NCBI GenBank assembly: GCA_003116875.1
Contig: BCKT01000012.1
Span: 886,334-950,333, forward strand
Length of the DNA stretch: 64,000 nucleotides
Direction of reading: 5' to 3'
Source of the DNA: Takashimella koratensis
Taxonomy: Eukaryota > Basidiomycota > Tremellomycetes > Trichosporonales > Tetragoniomycetaceae
Shown here: piece after piece, positions 35,016-46,875 of the stretch
Position numbering within the stretch: the first letter of the stretch is position 1
Layout of the letters: every line of letters starts with the position of its first letter
The notes under the pieces: generated by a model
What the model was told of the DNA's origin: nothing
Seen by the model: only the letters and a program-made list of their open reading frames with translations
Database searches by the model: none
Translations under genes and position numbers: made by a program

Positions 35016-36819
35016 TCACTCGGAAGGATCCACAGCCATGGTCTTTGTTTTGACAGATGCCGAGGCCGACTTTTTCGCAACGATCCGAGGGACAAGGGAC
35101 AGACTGCTCTCTAGCTGATTGACCAGTTCGTCCACTTGGTCCACGGCCATCTCTCCGTCCTTGTCAGGGTGGTCTGGTTGGTCTGTGGCTCTTGTAGATT
35201 GTGGATAGCTCACAGCTGCAGAGGCTGCGGTGGTAGTGGAGGTTGTCGTCGTCTTCGTCGTCGTGGTCGTGGTCGTTGTAGAAGCGGGTGGTCTGGCCGG
35301 GTTGGCTAGGTCGTTTCGGTCGGAGGTAGAGAGAGATGGAGGATCACGTCGAGGTCGGATGAGCGACGCCGCGAGTCCATCTTCACGTGCGATTTGGTTA
35401 ATCTGTACATACAAGGGGTCAGCGTCAAGCCAAGCCCCGTGAGATCCCAGTCAAATTTGAGCAGAGGAAAAGGTCACAAAAACAATTCAAAGAAATCGAG
35501 CCAAGACTCACGCCGTGGTTTGTGATGCTGAAGAAATAGGTACTAGGGTAATCTATGCGACAAGTCTGGTCAGTAACCGAGACCCGAGTTTGGGTCGAGG
35601 CTTTGAAGGGATAATGGATCGAGCGATTGGGGGGTCAAGGGGTCAAGGGGTCGAAGGGTCAAGGGGTCGAAGGGTCGAGGGGTTCGGGGGAAAGGACGTA
35701 CGGTGTTTCTCGACAAGGTGGTTTCGGCGATTCTTGGGTGTTGAGAAGACTTTGTTACATAGTGCAGGGTCGAGAAAACATTGAAACTGGAATTAATCAG
35801 TACCAAGCTCGTCATTTCCATGTGAGTGGGTCGTGGAAGTTGACGAGAAGAGTGGTTTTTGGTTGAACTGAGATGGACTGAGACTCACGACTCGTTCACC
35901 TCGGGCTTGACGTTCACGTACGATCGGATCGTGGGTCTCTATCTCATGCTAATCCCCAAACGGTATCAGCCAACCATCTCATCATGTCACCATTTCACCA
36001 CCGACCAAGCCCACCAAACCCAGCAACACTCCAACCCGCACAGCCCGCACAGCCCGCACAGCCCGCACAGCCCGCACAGCCCGCACAGCCTCATGAAGCA
36101 ACCGTGAAAAGCAGAGCTTCATCTAAAGGTCGGAAACTTACGAGATGAAGTAAACGGCTTTCGGGAAAGACTTTACCGCATTCTCGCCATCGACCTTTAG
36201 AAGCTGAACCGCCGCCTCTAAATCCTTCGGGCAAGCCACCATCGTGGCTACCTCGAATCACGTTGCCCCTCATCGGGGTGGAAGGGGTTCTAGTAACGGT
36301 CCCACCGATTGCATCACTTCTTCCGGTCCCTCCTGTCTGTCCGTTCTCCTCTATTCCTTCACTCCCTAACCCCCCTCCACTACCCAAACCCCCTCCACTC
36401 CCTCCGCTGCCTTCGGTCGCTTCGGTCGCTGCAGAGACAACCCTCCCATAACCTTCTCGTCCCGGTTTATCCCTAACAGCGACCCTGCATACCCATTGAT
36501 GGAAGCTCGCCTGGTGACTATCCAGCTCTGCCTGGGTTGCGAACGCGATCGCTGTATCTGGCTGAGAACAAGTTGGTGGGAGGGTGCACAGGAACGCGTT
36601 GTGGTTGGGACCGGTATCTGATGCGCTGGCGGAGACGGAGAAGGGAGGCGGTGGGAGGCGGTGGTATTTGGTATGCCGAGCGGGAGGCGAGGAGGGAGAA
36701 GATGGGGAGAAACGGGAAGGGGGAGGGGAAGGGGAGCGGGATGAGGATGAGGAGGGAGACGGGGATGGGGAAGGGGAAGGGGACCGAGGTCGTTTGAGTC
36801 GATCAGAGTCGGTGTTCAT
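35016..36819 (-). CDS. C2H2 zinc-finger protein, ZNF511-like
   Basis: Five exons (36819-36142, 35948-35889, 35786-35702, 35552-35512, 35402-35016) encode about 416 residues. The N-terminus is a Ser/Pro/Arg-rich repeat (SPSPSPSPS). The conserved part has FLCTLPPTCSQPDTAIAF with an AELDSHQASFHQWVC finger, then a CGKVFPESRLLHLHEIETHD finger and FQCFLDPALCNKVFSTPKNR completed by RNHLVEKHHYPSTYFFSITN. This spacing of atypical C2H2 fingers, and especially the HHYPxxYFFSITNHG end, is that of ZNF511 proteins, conserved nuclear proteins of poorly known function. The C-terminal ~130 residues are Thr- and Ser-rich, with a short acidic helix (DQVDELVNQLESSLSL). Introns 1 and 3 each hold a different 9-bp tandem repeat. 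Confidence 0.85.
35630..35690. repeat. 9-bp minisatellite (GGGTCRAGG type) in intron 3 of the ZNF511-like gene
   Basis: Six to seven imperfect copies of a 9-bp unit (ggggtcaag / gggtcgaag variants) lie wholly within the intron between exons 3 and 4. Confidence 0.75.
36035..36088. repeat. 9-bp minisatellite (CCCGCACAG)6 in intron 1 of the ZNF511-like gene
   Basis: Six perfect tandem copies of a 9-bp unit lie within the first intron, about 54 bp upstream (in genomic coordinates) of the exon-1 donor at 36141. Confidence 0.85.
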
Positions 36820-37200
36820 GAGTCGTGGTCATGGTCATGGTCAAGTAGTGGCAAGTGGTAGCAAGCAAGTCCAAAGATGTGAGTAACCGAGGAAGGAGAG
36901 GGCCGGTGCCAATGTGCCACACTGCTGCAACGCCGAAAGGCCCTTGCCCCCCTTTGCCCCCTTGCTCATGGCCCAGTCTCATTCCGTAGTGCCACGCTCC
37001 CTTCCTCTCCTCGGCCTGACTAGGTAGACAGACTGTCGCTGCCTATTCCCCGCCGCCTGCACTACGACCATCTCCATCACCAACTCAACCACCTACCTCT
37101 TCACCACCCACCAACCCACCAACGTGAGCCCCATCCCCACCCACCCCCACCACCACCACCGCACCCTCCTCACTCTCGCTGACCTCCACCCCCACCTAGC
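36820..37200. promoter_or_regulatory. divergent promoter region of the ZNF511-like and VMA3 genes
   Basis: Both genes diverge from this 381-bp region. The VMA3 side is a CCA/CAC-rich leader (about 37080-37195). I see no defined core element. Confidence 0.45.
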
Positions 37201-38602
37201 ATGTCCACCACCGCCGAGCTCTGTCCCGTCTACGCGCCCTTCTTCGGCGCCATGGGCTGCACCGCCGCCATCGTCTTCACCTGTATCGGTGCCGCGTGAG
37301 TGCTCGTCTCCTCCCCCTCCTCCTCTTCCTTTTCTTTTCCACACCCCACCCACATCACATCCTTCTTCACTCCCCTCTCTACCTTCACTCTCTCCCTTCA
37401 CCCATCGAGACTGCCTTCTTCACTCGCCTGGCTTTGAGATACCGAGATCGGACAACTCTCCTTTCATACCCTACTGTCATTGGCCGGTCCGGTCCTCGCC
37501 GAGTGTGCTGACCCACTCTCTCTCCCCTCCTTCCTCCCTCCATCGACCTCTGCACCTCTTTTTCCTATCCCCTTCTCACATATTCCCCTCACCATCTCTC
37601 CGATCACGACCTTAACAACGACTCGACACCCGCTCGTTCTCGATATGCATCTCGCGATCCACCATTCCGCACTAATCGTGCACGTTCCACCCGATTCTCA
37701 TTCCCGCCCGTCACTGTATCCCTCACCTCACCCCGACCCCCGCTCTTTCGGTCTTCTCTCAACCCCCCACTCGACCACTCCGCCCACTATCACCAAACCA
37801 GCTACGGCACTGCCAAGTCGGGTGTCGGAGTGTCCGCCATGGCTGTCCTCCGCCCGGACCTAATGATGAAGAACGTCGTCCCCGTCGTCATGGCTGGTAT
37901 CATTGCCATTGTGAGTTGCATTTCGACTTCCACGGTGGTCATCTACTGACGCAACACAGTACGGTCTCGTCGTCTCCGTCCTTATCTCGGGTGACCGTGA
38001 GTACTCCCTTCCTCGTCCTCGCCCTATCTTTCCCTTCACATGGCTTTCTAGTATCTGCCCATTCGCGATCGGCGCTGACGCGCCTCTTAGTCAAGTCCCC
38101 GATGCCCCTCTACACCGGCTTCATCCAGCTCGGCGCTGGTCTTTCCGTCGGTCTCGCCGGTCTCGCTGCCGGTTTCGCTATCGGTATCGTCGGTGACGCC
38201 GGTGTTCGTGGTGGTGCCCAGCAGCCCCGTCTCTTCGTCGGCATGGTAAGTGCAGACTGCCGAGTCTGCCGCAGGCAGGCTCTTTCTCTTCTATTTTCAT
38301 CGTCGCATCTCTTCTGCCTCTTTTTCCCATCTCCTCTCCGTTCCTACCCTAAGCCCGCCTTCTATCACATCTACCTATCACCCATACCCCTTATATCGAC
38401 CTATACTAACCCCCAAACCAGATCCTTATCCTCATTTTCGCCGAAGTCTTGGGTTTGTACGGTCTCATCGTCGCCCTTATCCTCAACACCAACTCGAGCG
38501 TCGACTACGTCGTGAGTATGACTTTGGGTCTGAGTTTGCCATCAAACCTTCTGTGATGAGACAGCCAGCTAACTCGTGATCCAGTGCACGATCGCCCAGT
38601 AA
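37201..38602 (+). CDS. VMA3: V-type ATPase proteolipid subunit c
   Basis: Six exons (37201-37295, 37802-37910, 37960-37996, 38091-38245, 38422-38511, 38585-38602) encode 167 residues, normal for subunit c. The sequence shows four transmembrane helices: [60 protein letters not shown], and [18 protein letters not shown], whose Glu is the essential proton-carrying carboxylate. The protein forms the membrane ring of the vacuolar proton pump that acidifies vacuole and Golgi. The first intron is about 506 nt and CT-rich, while the last exon encodes only CTIAQ. The start at 37201 ([11 protein letters not shown]) matches the family. Confidence 0.97.
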
Positions 38603-39434
38603 GCGGTCTATGTCTACCGTTCAACGGACGTAACACTACCTCCCAACCTCCCACCTTAACTCTGTTCGATCACCTCGATCGACCGGGTCTTTATCTCATC
38701 GTATCTCTAAGAACGATCCCTACCCCCTCTCTTCCTTCTCCTACACCAGCCTCGCTCTCGAGCGAATGCTCTTTAAGATTATCCTAGTCCCCTCCTCACC
38801 ACCCTTCAATCCATCCAACACCTTCCCAAGCCCAGACAAGAAGAACAAAAACAGGCGAATGCGAAACTTTTCTAGAGATGTTTAGTCTAGCTGAGCGGAT
38901 GGACGGATGCACGAATGATGCTTTTTTTTCCTATCTGAGCCTGCAAACGTGACTCGATGCGGATGGAATCTGGCCTTGCGGTTGGAAGGGCGATTTAATA
39001 GTTGATCACATCAAAAGCGATTGATACTCGCTGAGAGCCGCTATCGCGAATCGACTTGGCATATCGATCACCGTTACTCTCTAAAACCAATGCCGAGTCC
39101 AATGCGATGCATGCAAGATCGAGAGATCTCTCTTTCGTTTTTTCCCCTGCACCTTTACTACCCCAAACTTGTCTTCAGGCAACGTCTAATCGCTGTATCC
39201 CAAAGTTTATCCCAAGTCTGCTCTTTCTGTTCATTTATAGACACCAAGACGGGAGACTTGGCCCTGATGCCTCTTTCTCTGCCTGAGCTTCACTCCGCGC
39301 CTTCTCTACTCTCCATCCTTCTCGACACAAATCGTCAACCCCCTTCGCCCCACTCTACGATGCCAAAGTCGACACCAACCCTCTGAGGGGCCGTCGCTCC
39401 CCTCCGGGCGCCTCTCCAACCACGACCCACTCGA
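38603..39434. other. convergent 3' intergenic region
   Basis: This is 3' flanking sequence between VMA3 (plus) and adenylate kinase (minus). Short ORFs near 39020-39390 show no family features. I call no gene. Confidence 0.45.
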
Positions 39435-41075
<1,641 letters not shown>

Positions 41076-41683
41076 GGCGCGGGTGTGGTTGTGAGTTGAC
41101 CGTTGGAGGGGGGTTAGGTGAGAAGTGAGAGGTGAGGAGGGATGAGGGTGAAAGAAAAGATCAACAGTGGATGATCTTGTCCCGTGTGCAATGTGCCACG
41201 AAACCCATCCCTAGCCAGGCGAAGACGGAACTTCGGAACCGTCAACCGCGGTTGGCTGCCGACGTCACAAGTCCTCCATGTTGCCACATTCGGTGTTACC
41301 TCTGCTGCTCCCACCCAGCGTCATTCGGGATTTCAACTCTGAGGGGGTGGGTCGAGCAGCCACGTGGCCTTGCTTCCACCCCAGACTGGCTGCCTGGCTT
41401 GCTAAACCCCCTTTTCCCCCCCCCCCTCCCCACCCTGGAACCCCTTGTGCCTGGTCTTGGCGCGTACCATTGGGCCCAAAGGACCGTGTGGGGTGTTTAC
41501 TTGTTTGTCTCGTGTTTGGGAAGGGGCAAAAGTGCACAGGAGACAGGGGACAGGGCCATCATCGACCACGACGACCTCTGCACATTCACATCCCAACCTT
41601 CTTTAACCTTGTCCCCACTTCACACTCACTCTTTACCTCACTCACCACACTCATTCATCCCCCCCCCCTCTCACTTGACGACA
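41076..41683. promoter_or_regulatory. divergent promoter region of ADK1 and the PEBP gene
   Basis: Both genes diverge from here. C-runs of 11 (about 41416-41426) and 10 (about 41659-41668) lie on the PEBP side, the second about 16 nt upstream of its ATG and so in the leader. I see no gene. Confidence 0.45.
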
Positions 41684-43171
41684 ATGCTCTTCCTCATCCC
41701 TCTCCTCGCGACGCTCGCTGCCCCCGCCGCCGCACAGAACGCATCGGCAGTCACCATCGAGGGTCTCGTTGCCAACTTTCAGCGTGAGCCAGGGCCCTTC
41801 TCTAACCCCGATGCTCTCGTCCTCTATCCCCTTCTCTTCCACTCTTCTACTCGTTCTCAGATATCACTGACACGCTTCCCTCAATCCTGAATTACCTGTC
41901 TTAGAGGCTCAGCTCGTTCCCGAGCTCTTGCCCACATTCACCCCGCAGGGCCTGCTCAATGCCGATTTCGGTAACGGCTCTATCTCTGTCGGCCAGGCTC
42001 TCGCTCAGACCGGTACGTCAAAGGTTCTTCCATACCTCCTGAGCCTCTCAAATTCATTGCCCCTTTCGATATCATGATATAGGTCTTCGGGAGACGAGTT
42101 GACACCTTTGCCTTTACAGCCGTCGCCAACTTCCCGACGTTGACCGTGTCGGCCGAGTCCAACGCGACCGCTTTTGCCGCTGGCGACGTGAGTCACTTTC
42201 TACTGAACCCTGCACCATACCTCCCTCTCCCCCTCCCCCTCCCCCTCCCCCTCCCCGTCCCCGCGTCCTTTCTCTTCCATTTTCCAGGCTTGTCTAGCCT
42301 ACCTGTCAGCATACCGGCCATCCCCCGCCCCAGTCCTTCCCACTGACCACCCGTCCAGCTCTACACCGTCATCCTGACAGACGCCAACCCCGTCGGGACC
42401 GACGAGAGCACCACCGCTCAGACCCGACACTGGCTCGTTAACGGTGCTTCGCTCAGCGGTTCGGCGCCGTACGCTGTCAACTTTACAGGCAGCACTGCGA
42501 TGTGAGTAGATTAATCTCTTACCTCTACCTCCACACATTGCGTGTCACTTCGTCCCAATCTCGTCCAACCTCGCCCTACCTTGCCTGATCCCCCTTGCTG
42601 ACCAACGCAGCACCGACTACGCCGGCCCCGGCCCGGCAGCGGGCAGCGGCGCGCACCGTTACGTTCTCCTCCTCTACTCCCAGCCTTCGACTTTCGCCGC
42701 CCCGGCCAACCTCTCGACCGCCGGCACCGCCCTCGGTACTTGGTTCGTCGACGAGTACGCATCGTCTTCGGGTCTTGGGGACGTTGTCGCTGCCAACTAC
42801 TTTACGGTCGAGAACGGTGTTGCTACCATCACCGTAAGTCACGGTCACACCCTAGAGCAGGGCAGTGAGGAAGGGGTTTACATCTGAGGTTCTGCCTCGA
42901 GCGCTTGGAGATGCCTAGATGGTCGGTGGTCGTGAGTCGTAGCTGACCTATTGTGTAGGTCGCCAGCACCACGGCAGTCAACACCGCCACTCTCCCTGGC
43001 GCTGCCTCTTCGACCTCGAAGGCCTCGGGCGCCAGCGGATCCGCCTCGGCGTCCAAGTCGGCTTCCTCGGGCTCGGCCTCCGCTTCTGCTTCCGCCAAGA
43101 GCGGCGCGGAGCGTACCGCCATCTCGTGGGGTCTCGGCCTCTTCGGCGCCGTCGTCGCTTTCGTTCTCTAG
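41684..43171 (+). CDS. secreted, probably GPI-anchored PEBP-family protein
   Basis: Six exons (41684-41783, 41905-42012, 42120-42187, 42359-42501, 42611-42833, 42959-43171) encode about 284 residues. The N-terminus is a clear signal peptide (MLFLIPLLATLAAPAAAQ). The PEBP (phosphatidylethanolamine-binding) fold is shown by LYTVILTDANPVGTDES, HWLVNGASL and GPGPAAGSGAHRYVLLLYSQ. The usual ligand-site DPDAP is changed to DANP, which may alter ligand binding. A Ser/Ala repeat region follows and the protein ends in a hydrophobic tail (GLGLFGAVVAFVL) typical of GPI signals. It would be attached to the plasma membrane or cell wall; substrate and role are unknown. A (CCCCCT)n-like run lies in intron 3 (about 42224-42258). 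Confidence 0.85.
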
Positions 43172-44181
43172 ACTTGATGTCAAGAGCCAACTACGACGAC
43201 CATAAATCATACAAAAAAAAAGAAAGGAAACGCCTCGATCGCAATAGTCTGAACCGCACATATTCTCAAATCATGATCACCACCCCTCCCTTTCATTCTT
43301 CTTTGCACACTACGATTCACACGCTTTTAACGGACAATGCAACGTGTTTGTCACTCTTTTCTACCCTGCCGGTTGGATTTCACCGAGTTTGTTCGTTTGA
43401 TCTGCAGAAGTGCGACTGACTGGATGAACGGACCAGAATGAAGGGAGCGGGCAGTGGCAAGTTTCGCCTGCACCAAGTATGTGTGAAAAAGTGGTTCACA
43501 CGCAAAGGGCGACAAGGAAGTGAAGGATCAATGGTGGATTACTCAGGATCGATTGTTGGATCTGCTTGTCATTGGATACCCAGTGGCGCGTTGTAACAAA
43601 GGTGAACGCTGAACATCCCTCAGCGCCTTGGCAATGTTTCGATCATATCGCATTTGATTATTACACTGGCAGTGGAGCCGGTAGCCAGAATCGATAGTGT
43701 CACTCAGGTAGTCGGCAACTTCCACTGAGACATTTGTATCCGCTCCAAGCCATGCACCCTTCACACTTCGGAACACAGGTGATACTTGAAAAGACGAAAT
43801 GAGCTACCTGTTTCCCCTTGCACTATGTATGTTTCCAAGACAATCCGTTGTCCAGTTTACTGTGCAGTGCGCCTCCTTCCCTTCAACTTCTGTGACAATG
43901 CCGGATATCCTTGGCGTCGCTTTTCCTGGGCGCCTGCTTTGTCCTCTGTCACGTCTACTGCTTTGTCTGCTAATCCTACTTTTGTCCCACTGAGTAGTGT
44001 TGATGATGTTTCACCTTCCTGGGGAAGCAGCTCGAGAGGGGCTGGTCGATGACGATCCAGTCCGCTAGTTGCCGAGTCCATGGTTGCTCCTTTTGACGAG
44101 AGGCAGAAAGGGAGTGTAAAAGAAAGGATGTCGATGAGGAGGTCACCGGTTCTTCCTGTCTCACCATATGTTTCCGGGAGG

Positions 44182-44187
44182 TATAAG
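44182..44187 (+). promoter_or_regulatory. TATA-like element upstream of orphan family copy 1
   Basis: The sequence TATAAG lies about 140 bp upstream of the copy-1 ATG, which is compatible with a core promoter. The assignment is inference from position. Confidence 0.3.
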
Positions 44188-44245
44188 AAGAACCCTTGCC
44201 ACTCACATCCTCGTCTAATATTCCTTCTTCAAATACTTTCGAGCG

Positions 44246-44305
44246 CTCTGCGACAATAACGGATAAGACAACACACTCTGCGACAATAACGGATAAGACG
44301 ACAAG
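44246..44305. repeat. 30-bp tandem duplication in the leader of orphan family copy 1
   Basis: A 24-nt core beginning ctctgcgacaataacgg occurs exactly at 44246-44269 and 44276-44299, i.e. with a 30-bp period. It lies about 30-80 bp upstream of the ATG at 44328 and so in the leader or promoter. Confidence 0.85.
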
Positions 44306-44327
44306 CAGATAGGCAAACAAGAGCATC

Positions 44328-44894
44328 ATGTCTTCAATTATGGAAGGAACAACCGAGACGGCCAAACCCAAGCCCAGGGAGGTTGCGATCACTCCAACTG
44401 AGGGATACAGGTTCCCCGTCTTGACCATGGTCACGGAATCTCAGAAGGACCACACCGAAGACGAGTTGTCCCAATGGAACCCAAATCGGCCTCTCAATGT
44501 TTTCGTCCAAGCCAAGGCCAACATGAAGGATCCAAAGAGCGACTTTAGGCAGTCCAAGGAATACACAGACTCTAGTCTTTGGAACGTCACAGAGTCGAAT
44601 TTCAACCTATCAGAAGGTACTGGGAAACTGGTTGGTAGTGGGAAACCGTTGTCTGCATATTGGCCGGAGGATGAGATTACTCGATTTAGACTGTTTGTTA
44701 TTGGTGATCAGAAAGACTTGTCCCCGAATTTAGTCGTCAAGTCGGTCACCGTCAAACCAGGGTTTCATTTCAGTAGCGCCGCCGACGCTCGAGCTCTGCA
44801 GTCTACCGCTGCCAATACGACTTGGCATATCGTGGAGGGGACGAGTATTCCCGACGCTGATTCCAGGGACGTCGACAAGGAGCTTACGGAGTGA
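44328..44894 (+). CDS. orphan tandem-family protein, copy 1 (intact)
   Basis: This is a single-exon gene of 188 codons with ATG at 44328 (MSSIMEGTTETAKPK). It is the first of three neighbouring, same-strand relatives. Shared features are an N-terminal block P-x-E-G-Y-R-F-x-V-x-T (TPTEGYRFPVLTMV), a variable middle, and a C-terminal block with GKPLSAYWPEDEITRFRLF, a Gly-Asp turn, and an aromatic end TTWHIVEGTSI. There is no signal peptide, membrane segment or recognisable catalytic motif. I do not recognise the family, and it may be lineage-specific. Copy 1 lacks the ITTYCRDDP segment that copies 2 and 3 share, so it is the most divergent member. It is the only copy without an internal stop. 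Confidence 0.65.
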   Translation: MSSIMEGTTETAKPKPREVAITPTEGYRFPVLTMVTESQKDHTEDELSQWNPNRPLNVFVQAKANMKDPKSDFRQSKEYTDSSLWNVTESNFNLSEGTGKLVGSGKPLSAYWPEDEITRFRLFVIGDQKDLSPNLVVKSVTVKPGFHFSSAADARALQSTAANTTWHIVEGTSIPDADSRDVDKELTE

Positions 44895-45648
44895 AGGGAG
44901 ACTGTCAATTCGATGATGACTGCGGTGGATGACGAGTGGACGTAGGTGTTATTGTCTGTGGGTCAGAGTACCCAGGTCGAGTACTAGGCCAGTACAAAGG
45001 AGCTTAGGATGCACAACGTTGATAGTATGCTCGCCCAGTACGTGCGTGAATAATCGTGGTTAAATTCCACTTTATCTGTCCTCAAGTAGGTGAACGAACA
45101 GTGTCGTTTCAGCTTTACGGTATGGATTGAGTTGAAGTGGGAGAAATAGAGCGCAAGAAGGGAGGGAAGGATGACAATTTGGGAGAAAAGCCTTTTGAAA
45201 GTACGTGAAGTGAAGTTTCTCATCGCCGTTCTTACAGGTAGAGCATTTTCACAGGTTCGAGATTTGATTCAAGCAAATCTGATTTTTTGGCGAGAATCAC
45301 AGATACCTTCCATCATGTCGAGGTGATAAGAAAGGACATGAGATATCGGATACCTGGTCTGTGAGCTCGTAGAAAGAGAAATAGAGAGAGAGAGAGAGAG
45401 ACCACAGGGTTGACCATCCCTTTGAGAGGGAGCTAGCGAGACTCAAGAAAGGAGAAACGTTCTTTGACTCGCCTCAAAAGAAGCTCTAAAAGGAGGAACT
45501 GTCGGGTAAAGTCGCGTCACCCTCTCGGTCGGATGGACTGGCTGACAACCCCTCAGCGCTCTTCTCAACACGCAATCCCTCCTACCATATCCAAACGCGC
45601 GCACAGTATCTCGTTTTCAGCAACAAGCATTGTCCGATACGAACAAGT
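44895..45648. other. intergenic between family copies 1 and 2
   Basis: This 754-bp spacer contains a (GA)n microsatellite at about 45384-45401. A Thr/Arg-rich ORF overlapping the start of copy 2 is a shadow frame. I see no other gene. Confidence 0.45.
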
Positions 45649-46428
45649 ATGTCAGAAACGACCTCAACACCACGACCCAACCTTCCCATCGTTCATCCGC
45701 CCTCGGAAGGATGGCACTTTAGCGTTCGCACCTTGTTCACCAAGCCAGAGGGCTGGGGATACGGCCGTAGCGATTACCCTCCTTTTCAGATCACGACGTA
45801 CTGCAGAGACGATCCGAGCTGGAGCAAGTCTGACTTGCCGAACGTAGAGGTTGACATACAAGGTCAGTTGGTCCCTCACCGAAATGCAAGTCAAATCAGT
45901 GAAGACGACGGATTCACCGGCGATGGGAAGAACATTGTCGATTCCGGAGACATTACTCAGCGAGGCTCGACAATCAGGAGCAACGCGAATCGCAAGCTGT
46001 GGGAAACGGTCAGTTCTGGTCACCCAGACCTATGGAAACCAATGGAACGCGCTCATCCGACGTTTGACCTCAATACCCAAGTGGGGACAATGTACGCTAC
46101 TGGACAACCATTGAGCCAGTACATCCCTTCGGAAGAGATCGAAAGGTGAGGACTATTGTTTGCCGGTGAATACGGTCGATTCCCCGCAAACCTTCAAGTG
46201 GTGTCGATGACTTCAACGAGGAGTGTGGTGACCAATATGAACGCAGTTCTGCAACTTGGGCCAGGAGGTCAGGTGCAAGTGATCGACGGACAGGCGTGGG
46301 TGTATACTAGGACATGGCATGTGATCGAGCCAGAGTCAACGGAGGATAGGCGAGAGTCCATAGGAGAAGACGCAGAGACCGAACAGAGTCGGGTTGTACC
46401 TTCCCTAAGAATCGTGCCCGAACCCTGA
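45649..46428 (+). pseudogene. orphan tandem-family member, copy 2, with one in-frame TGA
   Basis: ATG 45649 opens a frame that encodes IVHPPSEGWHFSVRT, PPFQITTYCRDDPSW, then TFDLNTQVGTMYATGQPLSQ and IPSEEIER, where TGA 46147-46149 interrupts it. The same frame continues for 92 further codons with clear family sequence (LLFAGEYGRFPANLQVVSMT, AWVYTRTWHVIEPES) to a normal stop at 46426-46428. At the TGA position copies 1 and 3 have Phe (TTT) and Leu (TTG). A GTGAGG overlapping the TGA looks like a donor, but splicing to the nearest acceptor (46198) would remove conserved residues and shift the frame. This is a recently inactivated copy, a readthrough gene or a sequencing error; the sequence cannot decide. 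Confidence 0.6.
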
Positions 46429-46875
46429 GACAGGCCTCCTCATTTGATGGTATGTTCCGCACTTGCTGAATCAATGAAACAATGGCATAAGAGAGAGTGA
46501 GAGCGGCATATCGATCATGAGGGTTTGATGTTTGGTGTGAATACAATGGATGACCGTATGTGTGGTGATGGCTGTCTGTCTGAGGTTTCACCAAGAGATT
46601 TGAGGACGAAGATTGAGAAAGGATGACCAGCAATTGAGCAGTTTCAGAGTGGTGGAGGTGGTCAGCTATCATGTACTACCCGCAAGGAAGGACACGCTGG
46701 GCATTTGGACTGGTTACCAGAGTGCATTCACGATGGACAATAATACACAGCGGAAACGCCCCCCCCCCCCCCCCACCCCTTCCTATCCTCCCCCATCCAA
46801 ACAACAACAACATAGACCTACCACACAGACACACACGCTGCTCATATCAAAGACATCTAAACCTGATTGCGCGCA
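46429..46875. other. intergenic between family copies 2 and 3, with poly-C tract
   Basis: This 447-bp spacer is the promoter of copy 3 and contains a C16 run at 46759-46774, about 100 bp upstream of the copy-3 ATG. I see no gene. Confidence 0.5.

Larger units (their letters stand above)
43172..44327. other. 1.15-kb intergenic region before the tandem orphan family
   Basis: This holds the PEBP 3' flank (A-rich near 43210-43225) and the promoter of family copy 1. It carries the second copy of the 22-bp repeat (43751-43772), a TATAAG near 44182-44187 and a 30-bp tandem duplication at 44246-44305. A minus-strand 77-codon ORF (43776-43543) has no recognisable features and is not called. Confidence 0.45.

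Noticed and set aside
43543..43776. Minus-strand 77-codon ORF in the intergenic region before the tandem family
   Set aside because: It has no recognisable motif, no splice partner and no conservation evidence, and its 5' end overlaps the 22-bp repeat.
46146..46198. Possible 53-nt intron that would remove the TGA of family copy 2 (donor GTGAGG)
   Set aside because: Splicing would delete residues conserved in copy 3 and put the conserved downstream sequence out of frame, so it does not explain the stop.
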